From assembly GCA_016926765.1 (NCBI GenBank), contig JAFGNY010000023.1, positions 1-6,078 of the forward strand: 6,078 nucleotides of DNA. Direction: 5' to 3'. The translations under genes and the position numbers were made by a program. This document shows, in pieces, positions 1 to 6,078 of the stretch. This DNA comes from Bacteroidales bacterium (GTDB taxonomy: Bacteria; Bacteroidota; Bacteroidia; Bacteroidales; FEN-979). Numbering within the stretch: position 1 is the stretch's first letter; the number at the start of each line of letters is the position of its first letter. The notes beneath the pieces are model-generated. The model worked only from the letters and a program-made list of their open reading frames with translations. It searched no databases and was not told the DNA's origin.

Positions 1-944
1 AAATCACGGGCAATCGCGCTGTAAAGCAGATAAAAGTATCCGTCATCAGCATAATAGGCATTGTAGGATTCAATCTGTTTGAATCCTCCGATCTCCCAGT
101 CCCTGATATCCACAATCCCGTCTTCGTTGATATCAAGGTTGTTAGTGTACATTCCATCGTTGTTCAGGTCGATCCTGATGGAGTCGTTATAGCCGACCGT
201 AGTAAACCCATGTGAAGAATTGGAACTCAGCGCTGTAACCACATGGTGCCCGGCTTCGGGTGTCCCGGCAGGAAGTACCTCGTATTCACTGCAGCTGGTG
301 GCAAAGTGAACCAATCCCCCGGAAGAAGATCCCGTAAAATGGTCGTTCAGGTAGTTTTTCACCAGGTTGATCCCCTCCTCGGTGTCGACTCTGATCCCCC
401 GTACTTTCCGGATACGGTTCTTCATGGCATCGTAATATTTATTATACCCGGTTGGCCAGCCTGTGTACGCTGTCAGCGAATCAGGCCCCATATCAGTGCG
501 GTTCATGGCTCCCTGATTCTGAAGCAGGTGAAAGCTGTGAAAGGAACTCACACCGGTATTGATCCCATGATTAAAAAAGGTCCATGTATAGAGAAACGGA
601 TAGGTGTTTTCGGGAAGCTTGCCATTGAGGCCCCTGGCCCGGTTGATCTCATACCCGAACATATACGTGCATGAAGAAACCTGCAGGCAAGCCCAGTAGG
701 GAGATTGAAGGGTGAAGCCGGCAAACCAGGGATGGATGGAGTTGTCAACGGAGACCGGGAGGCTTTTTAGCGTGCGGACCGAACCTGGTTCAACGAGCGG
801 GATACGCGAGAAGAGCAGGGAATCGTATGCCCTGACAGAGGCAGGAACCATCGGAATGTCATTTTCAATCTGACTGCTGGCCGTGAGGGTGATCAGGAGG
901 GAAGCAATAGGTAGAAGGAAGGGAAAAAAATGGTTTAGGTACAT
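1..944 (-). CDS. Exported papain-like (C1 family) cysteine peptidase homologue, C-terminus outside window
   Basis: The frame is open for 314 codons from the ATG at 944-942 to the window edge. This is the only ATG after the in-frame stop at 974-972. Residues 1-24 form a hydrophobic signal peptide (FFPFLLPIASLLITL), probably cleaved near TASS-Q. The segment VDNS (66-69), Q80, C86 and YEIN (98-101) matches the N-terminal half of papain-like enzymes: Q80 would be the oxyanion-hole Gln, and C86, six residues later as in papain (Q19/C25), the nucleophile. SSHGFTTVGYND (243-254) supplies the catalytic His, H245. Residues 259-282 hold calcium-loop motifs (DLNNDG, then DINEDGIVDIRD). ESYNAYYADDGY (292-303) aligns with the usual NSYG..WG..G motif, but Glu292 replaces the catalytic Asn. 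Family membership is inferred from motifs. The protein may be a peptidase with altered kinetics or an inactive relative. Any C-terminal sorting domain lies outside the window. Confidence 0.75.
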   Translation of the reverse strand, partial: MYLNHFFPFLLPIASLLITLTASSQIENDIPMVPASVRAYDSLLFSRIPLVEPGSVRTLKSLPVSVDNSIHPWFAGFTLQSPYWACLQVSSCTYMFGYEINRARGLNGKLPENTYPFLYTWTFFNHGINTGVSSFHSFHLLQNQGAMNRTDMGPDSLTAYTGWPTGYNKYYDAMKNRIRKVRGIRVDTEEGINLVKNYLNDHFTGSSSGGLVHFATSCSEYEVLPAGTPEAGHHVVTALSSNSSHGFTTVGYNDSIRIDLNNDGMYTNNLDINEDGIVDIRDWEIGGFKQIESYNAYYADDGYFYLLYSAIARD

Positions 945-972
945 CGTTGCCGTGATGAAATCTAATCGGGAT

Positions 973-1004
973 TAAAGTTACAATGATATTTTTCAATGAA
1001 CAAA
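973..1004 (-). promoter_or_regulatory. Bacteroidota-type promoter for the minus-strand peptidase gene
   Basis: Read on the minus strand, TTTG (1004-1001) is followed by a 20-nt spacer and then TAACTTTA (980-973). The phylum's consensus is TTTG, 19-21 nt, TAnnTTTG, so only the last base of the -7 box differs. A start site a few bases downstream would give a leader of roughly 25 nt before the ATG at 944. No Shine-Dalgarno sequence is seen, as is usual in this phylum. Confidence 0.6.
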
Positions 1005-1037
1005 CTGGACAGCGATTAATACGTTATAAAAAAAAAC

Positions 1038-1045
1038 TAACTTTA
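1038..1045 (+). promoter_or_regulatory. Candidate -7 box for the T9SS cargo gene
   Basis: TAACTTTA fits TAnnTTTG except at the last base, and lies 34 bp upstream of the ATG at 1080. No TTG-type -33 box is present at the expected spacing (around 1013-1018 the sequence is CGATTA). A run of nine A residues at 1028-1036 occupies the spacer. The box is identical to the one serving the divergent gene. The call rests on this single element. Confidence 0.35.
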
Positions 1046-1079
1046 CAAGGACAAACGGTAGTTCATTCCTTTCACTTCC

Positions 1080-2990
1080 ATGAAAACGACAGGTTTTCTG
1101 TTCCTCCTGATTCTGTTGATCTTTCCGCATAGTGGAATTTCTCAGCACTGCGGGCCGACTGGGGCTCCGGCTTTCATCGCTCCCGATACCGTTTGTCAGG
1201 GATACGAAGTGGTGCTGTCGAATACCACTCCGGGAAATACCTTTCATTGGAACTTCTCTTCAGGGAATGCAACCACGCCGCCTTATGGTGTCAATATCGG
1301 AGATCCGGGTGGATACCTCCAAACACCTTATTATATCCATACTATTAAGGACAGCACTCTCTTTTATTCATTTGTTTCGACCTCCCAGAGTGGAGAAGTG
1401 ATTCGCTTTTTTCATGGAACATCCCTGACAGGATATATTGATTCCGTGACGAACCTGGGAAGATTCGGTGTGCTAAATTATGATATTAAAGGATTGTGTA
1501 CAGGAAATGATAATGGACATTGGTATCTCTTTGTTGTTGACAAATCGACAGTTTTGCGACTGGATTTTGGATCTTCTCTTATGAATGATCCTGTAGCTGT
1601 GCCGTTTACATTTCCGGATCTTTTTTTATCCGAAAAGATTTGTATTGCGAAAGAAGGGGATCAGTGGATCGGGTTCATAACGGATTTCACCAGCAGTAAA
1701 TTACTGAGACTGCGTTTTGGGAATTCTTTGGCCAATGTACCCCAGATCGAGACAGCAGGACTCTTCCTTCCCATTGCCGGGCCAGTAGGATTTGATCTGA
1801 AGCAGGAAGAGGGAAACTGGTACATGTTTATTGTCAACCAATCCAATCGGACCGTCAGCCGTCTTGATTTTGGCAATAGTCTCCTGAACACGCCCACCGG
1901 TGAATATTTGTCAGGGATTGTTGAGCTAAATCAGTATTCTGATATTTCGATCTCTCTGGATTGCGGAAAAGCAACCGGCTTTGTAACAAACTGTGTGCAG
2001 GCCGGGATTTTTCTTGTTCAATTGTTCTTTGACAAAGGACTTGGGGGGCCTGTCAGGTCATCCCCGTTGGAGGATATTATGGCGGTTTTAAACAAGCCAT
2101 ACGGCTTGTCCCCGATTTTCAGGGAGGGGGATACGTTGTGCATGTTTGTGGTCAGTAATGGAAGCTCGATCATCTCACGAATGAATTTTAAAGGCATCGA
2201 TGTTTCATCCCTTCCGACTTGGGACGGGCCTGACCCTCCTCCGATCACTTACTCTGCTCCCGGCAATTACAACATCATCCTCCGGGTGGATGAGGGGACT
2301 CCAAACGAGCAGGTGTTCTGCAAGAATATCGTCGTTGTTCCGGTTCCTGACTTTTCGCTTGGCCCAAATCGGTCCATCTGCGATCACGATACAGCCTGGC
2401 TCGATGCCGGCGCCGGATATACTTCCTATCTCTGGTCAACCGGTGACACGACCCAGATGTTGCCTGTCACCGACTCCGGAACCTACTGGGTGGAGGTTGT
2501 CAATTCGTGGGATTGCATCGGAACGGACACCGTGAATGTCAGTGTGAATGAGACCTTCCTTTCGGCAATTGATACGACGATCTGTTACGGATTAAGCTAC
2601 TGGGCACAGGGAGCCTGGCAGACAGAGAGCGGAACCTACGTTGACACCCTGATGACCGTACACTACTGTGACAGCATTTTGCAGACAAATCTGACCACCG
2701 AGATCTGTGCACTGAAATGCTGGATTCCAACAGCCTTTACACCTAACGGAGACGGCCTGAACGATGTATTCAGACCGGTAGCTGAGAATATTCTTGAATA
2801 CCGGATGATGATCTACGACCGTTGGGGCCAGCAGTTGTTTGAGAGCACGACGGTGACCGATGGCTGGGACGGAACCGTGAAAGGGAACCTGTGTCCTTCA
2901 GAGGTCTATTCCTTCATCATCTTCTTTCAAAGCTACGACAACCTGGGCGTCACGGAAAAACGAACCGGGACCGTGATGCTGGTGCGATAG
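1080..2990 (+). CDS. T9SS type-B sorted modular surface protein (propeller-like repeats, PKD/Ig-like modules, CHU_C domain)
   Basis: This complete 636-residue gene starts at the first ATG, directly before a signal peptide (hydrophobic residues 5-15, likely cleavage around S21/Q22). Residues ~31-78 look like the first strands of a PKD-like domain (DTVCQGYEVVLSN, then FHWNF). Residues ~84-387 hold about six repeats of ~50 residues. Three carry a clear FGxSLxNxP motif (163-171, 213-221, 264-272), preceded by a W(Y/I)xF(V/I)-type strand, suggesting a beta-propeller. Residues ~388-422 (ITYSAPGNYNIILRVDEG, CKNIVVVP) look like the closing PKD strands. An Ig-like module follows (C434/C479, LWSTGDTTQ, GTYWVEV), then a short module bounded by C502 and C530. 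Residues 548-636 are the gliding-motility-associated C-terminal (CHU_C) domain, with FTPNGDGLND, YDRWG, GWDG and terminal VMLVR. That domain directs export by type IX secretion and surface attachment or release. No catalytic motif was recognised, so an adhesin or structural role is likelier than an enzyme. The ligand is unknown. Confidence 0.9.
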   Translation: MKTTGFLFLLILLIFPHSGISQHCGPTGAPAFIAPDTVCQGYEVVLSNTTPGNTFHWNFSSGNATTPPYGVNIGDPGGYLQTPYYIHTIKDSTLFYSFVSTSQSGEVIRFFHGTSLTGYIDSVTNLGRFGVLNYDIKGLCTGNDNGHWYLFVVDKSTVLRLDFGSSLMNDPVAVPFTFPDLFLSEKICIAKEGDQWIGFITDFTSSKLLRLRFGNSLANVPQIETAGLFLPIAGPVGFDLKQEEGNWYMFIVNQSNRTVSRLDFGNSLLNTPTGEYLSGIVELNQYSDISISLDCGKATGFVTNCVQAGIFLVQLFFDKGLGGPVRSSPLEDIMAVLNKPYGLSPIFREGDTLCMFVVSNGSSIISRMNFKGIDVSSLPTWDGPDPPPITYSAPGNYNIILRVDEGTPNEQVFCKNIVVVPVPDFSLGPNRSICDHDTAWLDAGAGYTSYLWSTGDTTQMLPVTDSGTYWVEVVNSWDCIGTDTVNVSVNETFLSAIDTTICYGLSYWAQGAWQTESGTYVDTLMTVHYCDSILQTNLTTEICALKCWIPTAFTPNGDGLNDVFRPVAENILEYRMMIYDRWGQQLFESTTVTDGWDGTVKGNLCPSEVYSFIIFFQSYDNLGVTEKRTGTVMLVR

Positions 2991-2993
2991 TAT

Positions 2994-3037
2994 GCAGTGG
3001 GCAGTTGGCAGTCCGCAGTTCTGAATTCGTAATTCAT
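2994..3037. repeat. Degenerate heptamer tandem repeat (GCAGTNN x4, then AATTCRT x2)
   Basis: Four consecutive heptamers, GCAGTGG, GCAGTTG, GCAGTCC and GCAGTTC, occupy 2994-3021, starting three bases after the stop codon of the T9SS cargo gene. Two bases later a second heptamer pair, AATTCGT and AATTCAT, occupies 3024-3037. Two different 7-bp units in sequence suggest a decayed compound repeat rather than chance. Similar GCAGTTG/AATTCGT-like tracts occur, as I recall, between genes in other Bacteroidota, but I could not search. No function is evident. Confidence 0.7.
3022..3036 (+). terminator. Weak hairpin after the T9SS cargo gene (possible terminator)
   Basis: TGAATT (3022-3027) pairs perfectly with AATTCA (3031-3036) around a 3-nt loop, 32 bp past the stop codon. 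The stem is AT-rich and followed by only three T residues, so it is a poor intrinsic terminator. It may simply be a by-product of the AATTCRT repeat. No better hairpin was found before the next gene. Confidence 0.2.
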
Positions 3038-3233
3038 TTGACCCAGCAGCACAATCATCAAGAGAATGGAAATGTAAGAGGTGTGTCAGGCCACCCAATC
3101 CGGTAATCCGGCAGTCTACATCCCCGGGTGACCAGTGCAGATCGACAAAATAAGGTCTGTTATCGAAATTCCTTCCGGGTTTCACAGAATCCTCGTAATT
3201 TGAACCCCAAAATCAATAAACTCATATTTTATC
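3038..3233. other. Non-coding spacer upstream of the M16C peptidase gene
   Basis: No plausible gene, RNA or mobile element is visible here. The only local structure is a direct repeat of AATCCGG (3097-3103 and 3105-3111) separated by one base. The last ~30 bases before the ATG are AT-rich with no Shine-Dalgarno sequence, typical of Bacteroidota leaders. Confidence 0.5.
3196..3202 (+). promoter_or_regulatory. Weak candidate -7 box for the M16C peptidase gene
   Basis: TAATTTG is one base short of the TAnnTTTG consensus and lies 31 bp upstream of the ATG at 3234, a reasonable distance. There is no convincing TTTG box 19-21 nt further upstream. It is listed because the long spacer after the preceding gene makes a separate promoter likely. 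Confidence 0.28.
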
Positions 3234-6078
3234 ATGAAGAACATTACCCGATCCCTGAAATGGTCAGGCGCGACTGTTTCTCTTTTTGTTTGTGTACTTT
3301 TGTCGGTTCTTATCCTTTCGGGATGCAAAAAACACGACATGCACGGATTTAAACTGATTGAAAAACGTTTCGTCAAGGAGCTGAATGCCGAATGCTACCT
3401 TTTTGAGCATACCAAAAGCGGAGCCCATTTGTTGAAAATAGTTTCCGACGATCCCAACAAGACGTTCGGAATTGCTTTTAAAACATTCCCCGAATCGGAT
3501 GCCGGCACGCCGCATATCATGGAACATTCGGTATTGAACGGCTCGAAGAACTTCCCGGTGAAGAGTCCGTTTGACGTGTTGTCCAAAGGATCCCTGAATA
3601 CCTTTATCAATGCCTTTACAGGCAAGGATATGACCATGTACCCGGTTGCCAGCATGAACGATAAAGACTACTTTAACCTGATGCATATCTATCTCGATGC
3701 AGTGTTTAATCCGCTGATCTACGACGATCCCCGTATCCTGAAACAGGAAGGATGGCATTATGAGCTGACTGCGGAAAATGAACCGGTAGTTTACAAAGGA
3801 GTGGTTTACAACGAAATGAAGGGATCTTTTTCCAGTCCTACCCGGGTGCTGAATTACGAAATCTATAAAAACCTCTTCCCCGATAATCCCTATGGATTGG
3901 AATCAGGAGGCTACCCGGCAGCAATTCCTACGCTGACCAGGGAAGATTTTCTGAATTATCACAAGCGCTATTACCACCCCGATAACAGCTACATTGTTAT
4001 TTATGGCAATGCCGATATGGAGAAGGAATTGGCTTTTATCGACTCAGCCTATCTGTGTAACTACGACAAAGGAAATAACCCTGTCACGGTTACAGACCAG
4101 GCCCCGTTTTCAGCCATGAAAAATATCACGGCATACTATCCTGTGCTGAAAGGAGCCAATACCGAAGGCCAGACTTATCTTTCCTACAGTTTTGTTGCCG
4201 GACACAATACAGACCAGAAGTTGACCTGGGGACTGGATATTTTATGTGAAGTGCTGGTCAACCAGGAGTCGGCGCCCGTTCGCCTTGCTTTGCAGGAAGC
4301 CGGGATCGGACAGGATGTCTCCGCCTCCCTGGATGCCTACAACCAGAATGTGGTACAGATCGTTGTGACAAACGCCAATCCGGGCGACAGTGAGAAGTTC
4401 ATGGAGGTTGTCAGGAAGACCCTTCAGAAGGTCTCCGATAGCGGAGTGGATAAAGAAGAGATTGAAGGTGTTCTGAACCGGATGGAGTTCCAGCTTCGTG
4501 AAGGGGATAATGCACAGAAAGGGCTTACCTATGGATTCCAGTCCCTCTCGGGATGGTTTTTTGCCGATAATCCGTTCCTTACTCTGGAGTGGGAGAAACC
4601 CCTTGCAGCTTTGAAAAAAGGAATCAACGAGAAGTACCTGGAGTCTCTGATCACAGATTACTTTCTCAACAACCCCCATTCGCTCGAGTTGACCCTGGAA
4701 CCGAAACCGGGCCTGGAAGATGAAAACATGGCAAACGATGTGGAGGTTTTAAAGGAATACAAAGCAGGACTAACTGAGGATCAAATTAAGGAGCTTGTAA
4801 AGGAAACGGAAGAGCTGGTCGCATATCAGGAACGTGAAGACACGCCTGAAGCACTGGCATCAATTCCGCTCCTCGACATCTCGGATATCAACCCCAAAGC
4901 CGAATGGTTTGGTGTGGAAGAAATGGAAGTAGCCGGTGTTCCGGTGATTCATTGCGATCAGTTCACCAATAATGTGGTCTACATGAACCTGATGTTCGAC
5001 CTTCGGGTTCTTCCTTACGACCTCGTGCCTTATGCCTCTCTTCTATCCAACGTACTGAGTTTGCTCAATACCGAAAACTACAGCTATGGCGACCTGAACA
5101 AATCCCTCAACATCAATACCGGAATGTTCAACGTTTCTCTCCCTACCTACCTTGAGAACCAGGATGACGACCTCCTGATCCCTGAATTTGAGGTGACATC
5201 CAAGGCAATGGGAGACAAGGTGGGAAAGATGTTTGAACTAACGGGTGAGATCCTCAACAAAACCCTCTTTTGTGATACAGAACGGTTGAAAACAGTGATC
5301 GACAAACACCAGGCACAGCTTGATGCCAATGTAAAACGGAATGGTTACGGATATGCCTCCCGCCGTCAGGCCTCGTATGTCTCAAAGCGGGGCATGTTCC
5401 GCGAAGAAACAGAAGGGCTTGATTATTACTGGTTTGTGACCGATCTGGCTAAAAAGTATGACTCGAATCCCCAGGTAGTTTGTGAAACGTTGACCAAGGT
5501 AGCTAACCTGCTTTTCAACAAACAAAACCTGCTGGTCGCCACTACATGCGATAAGAACCAACTTCCGGTGTTTTCTGACGGGCTGAAAGAATTGGTTGCC
5601 ATGCTGCCCGATCAGCCGGTTACTTTTGCAGAATGGAACCTGGAGCCTGTGAAAAAGAATGAGGGATTGCTGACTCCATCCAAAGTGCAGTACGTTGTTG
5701 AAGGGGCTGATTTCAAAGATCTTGGATATCAATGGGATGGAAAGCTCAGGGTACTGAATCAGGTGCTTTCTACCGATTACCTGCAGACGAAGATCCGGGT
5801 GATGGGCGGTGCATACGGAGGCTGGAGTGTCATCAGTCCGAACGGAATGACTACCTTCAACTCCTATCGGGATCCCAACCTGAAGGAGACTCTGATCAAT
5901 TACGACGGGGTGCCCGCATACCTCACTGCCTTTGAAACCGATGACAAAGGAATGACCCGGTATATCATTGGTACCATTGCCGGAATGGATACACCGCTCA
6001 CGCCTTCTCAGAAAGGGGACCGTGCAGTCAGCTACTACTTATCCAAAACCTCACAGGAAGAGTTGCAGCAGGATAGGG
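3234..6078 (+). CDS. PreP-type M16C zinc metallopeptidase, predicted lipoprotein, 3' end truncated by window
   Basis: The frame is open for 948 codons. PreP-type enzymes degrade short unstructured peptides inside a closed chamber formed by two M16 halves. The inverted zinc motif HxxEH is H94-I-M-E97-H98, and the third zinc ligand is E194 in GVVYNEMKG, 96 residues after H98 as in plant and human PreP. A helical linker at about 503-543 joins the halves, and IPLLDISDI (544-552) opens the second. R855 and Y861 (RVMGGAYGG) match the C-terminal-half Arg and Tyr, six residues apart, that contact substrate in PreP. SYRDPN follows. The start is supported by a signal peptide at residues 1-30 ending in the lipobox LSGC, with C31 the predicted lipidated residue, so the enzyme probably acts in the periplasm or at the outer membrane. 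No acidic surface-export signal follows C31. The family is ~970-1000 residues long, so only a few tens of residues should be missing. All key residues are intact. Confidence 0.94.
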   Translation, partial: MKNITRSLKWSGATVSLFVCVLLSVLILSGCKKHDMHGFKLIEKRFVKELNAECYLFEHTKSGAHLLKIVSDDPNKTFGIAFKTFPESDAGTPHIMEHSVLNGSKNFPVKSPFDVLSKGSLNTFINAFTGKDMTMYPVASMNDKDYFNLMHIYLDAVFNPLIYDDPRILKQEGWHYELTAENEPVVYKGVVYNEMKGSFSSPTRVLNYEIYKNLFPDNPYGLESGGYPAAIPTLTREDFLNYHKRYYHPDNSYIVIYGNADMEKELAFIDSAYLCNYDKGNNPVTVTDQAPFSAMKNITAYYPVLKGANTEGQTYLSYSFVAGHNTDQKLTWGLDILCEVLVNQESAPVRLALQEAGIGQDVSASLDAYNQNVVQIVVTNANPGDSEKFMEVVRKTLQKVSDSGVDKEEIEGVLNRMEFQLREGDNAQKGLTYGFQSLSGWFFADNPFLTLEWEKPLAALKKGINEKYLESLITDYFLNNPHSLELTLEPKPGLEDENMANDVEVLKEYKAGLTEDQIKELVKETEELVAYQEREDTPEALASIPLLDISDINPKAEWFGVEEMEVAGVPVIHCDQFTNNVVYMNLMFDLRVLPYDLVPYASLLSNVLSLLNTENYSYGDLNKSLNINTGMFNVSLPTYLENQDDDLLIPEFEVTSKAMGDKVGKMFELTGEILNKTLFCDTERLKTVIDKHQAQLDANVKRNGYGYASRRQASYVSKRGMFREETEGLDYYWFVTDLAKKYDSNPQVVCETLTKVANLLFNKQNLLVATTCDKNQLPVFSDGLKELVAMLPDQPVTFAEWNLEPVKKNEGLLTPSKVQYVVEGADFKDLGYQWDGKLRVLNQVLSTDYLQTKIRVMGGAYGGWSVISPNGMTTFNSYRDPNLKETLINYDGVPAYLTAFETDDKGMTRYIIGTIAGMDTPLTPSQKGDRAVSYYLSKTSQEELQQDR

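Noticed and set aside
243..674. 143-codon plus-strand reading frame antisense to the C1-like peptidase
   Set aside because: The minus-strand frame carries recognisable Cys, His and calcium-loop motifs through this region, so the plus-strand frame is a shadow.
2994..3111. Possible CRISPR remnant or miniature transposon in the spacer
   Set aside because: The repeat units are only 7 bp with no spacers, and there are no terminal inverted repeats or target-site duplication.
2898..3185. 95-codon minus-strand reading frame across the end of the T9SS cargo gene and the spacer
   Set aside because: It overlaps conserved CHU_C coding sequence, its product is low-complexity repeat translation (the GCAGTNN tract read backwards), and it resembles no family I know.
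2991..3233. Possible operon linking the T9SS cargo gene and the M16C gene
   Set aside because: The 243-bp spacer contains repeats and a candidate promoter, and neither product suggests a shared complex. Same-strand orientation alone is not enough.
3264..3758. 164-codon minus-strand reading frame inside the M16C gene
   Set aside because: It lies antisense to the HxxEH-containing, highly conserved part of the peptidase. Its composition fits a shadow frame, and it has no signal or family motif.
4242..4679. 145-codon minus-strand reading frame inside the M16C gene
   Set aside because: It is fully antisense to a well-supported gene with no promoter or family resemblance.

Overview
The window looks like chromosomal DNA from a Bacteroidota member, probably an uncultured or environmental lineage of moderate GC. 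The strongest evidence is a complete gene whose product ends in a gliding-motility-associated C-terminal (CHU_C) domain, the type-B sorting signal of the type IX secretion system. This system is restricted to that phylum. Start codons lack Shine-Dalgarno sequences and are preceded by AT-rich leaders. One start has a good Bacteroidota-type promoter (TTTG, 20-nt spacer, TAnnTTTG-like box). No RNA gene, CRISPR array, insertion sequence or integrase is visible.

Layout: (1) Positions 1-944, minus strand, 3' end outside the window: an exported papain-like (C1) cysteine peptidase homologue. It carries a calcium-loop insertion between its catalytic His and the place where the catalytic Asn should be, and that Asn reads as Glu. 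(2) Positions 945-1079: divergent intergenic region with two oppositely oriented copies of the same 8-mer, TAACTTTA, each a candidate -7 box. (3) Positions 1080-2990, plus strand: a 636-residue modular cell-surface or secreted protein with a signal peptide, a PKD-like domain apparently split by about six ~50-residue beta-propeller-type repeats, two Ig-like or cysteine-bounded modules, and CHU_C. (4) Positions 2991-3233: non-coding spacer that begins with a degenerate heptamer tandem repeat directly after the stop codon. (5) Position 3234 to the window end, plus strand, 3' end missing: a nearly complete PreP-type M16C zinc metallopeptidase with a lipoprotein signal.

All three gene products are predicted to leave the cytoplasm. 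Two are peptidase-family proteins and one is a type IX cargo. A shared role in extracellular or surface protein and peptide handling is possible but is only inferred from location. The genes are not an operon: the first two diverge, and the third is separated by 243 bp with its own candidate promoter.
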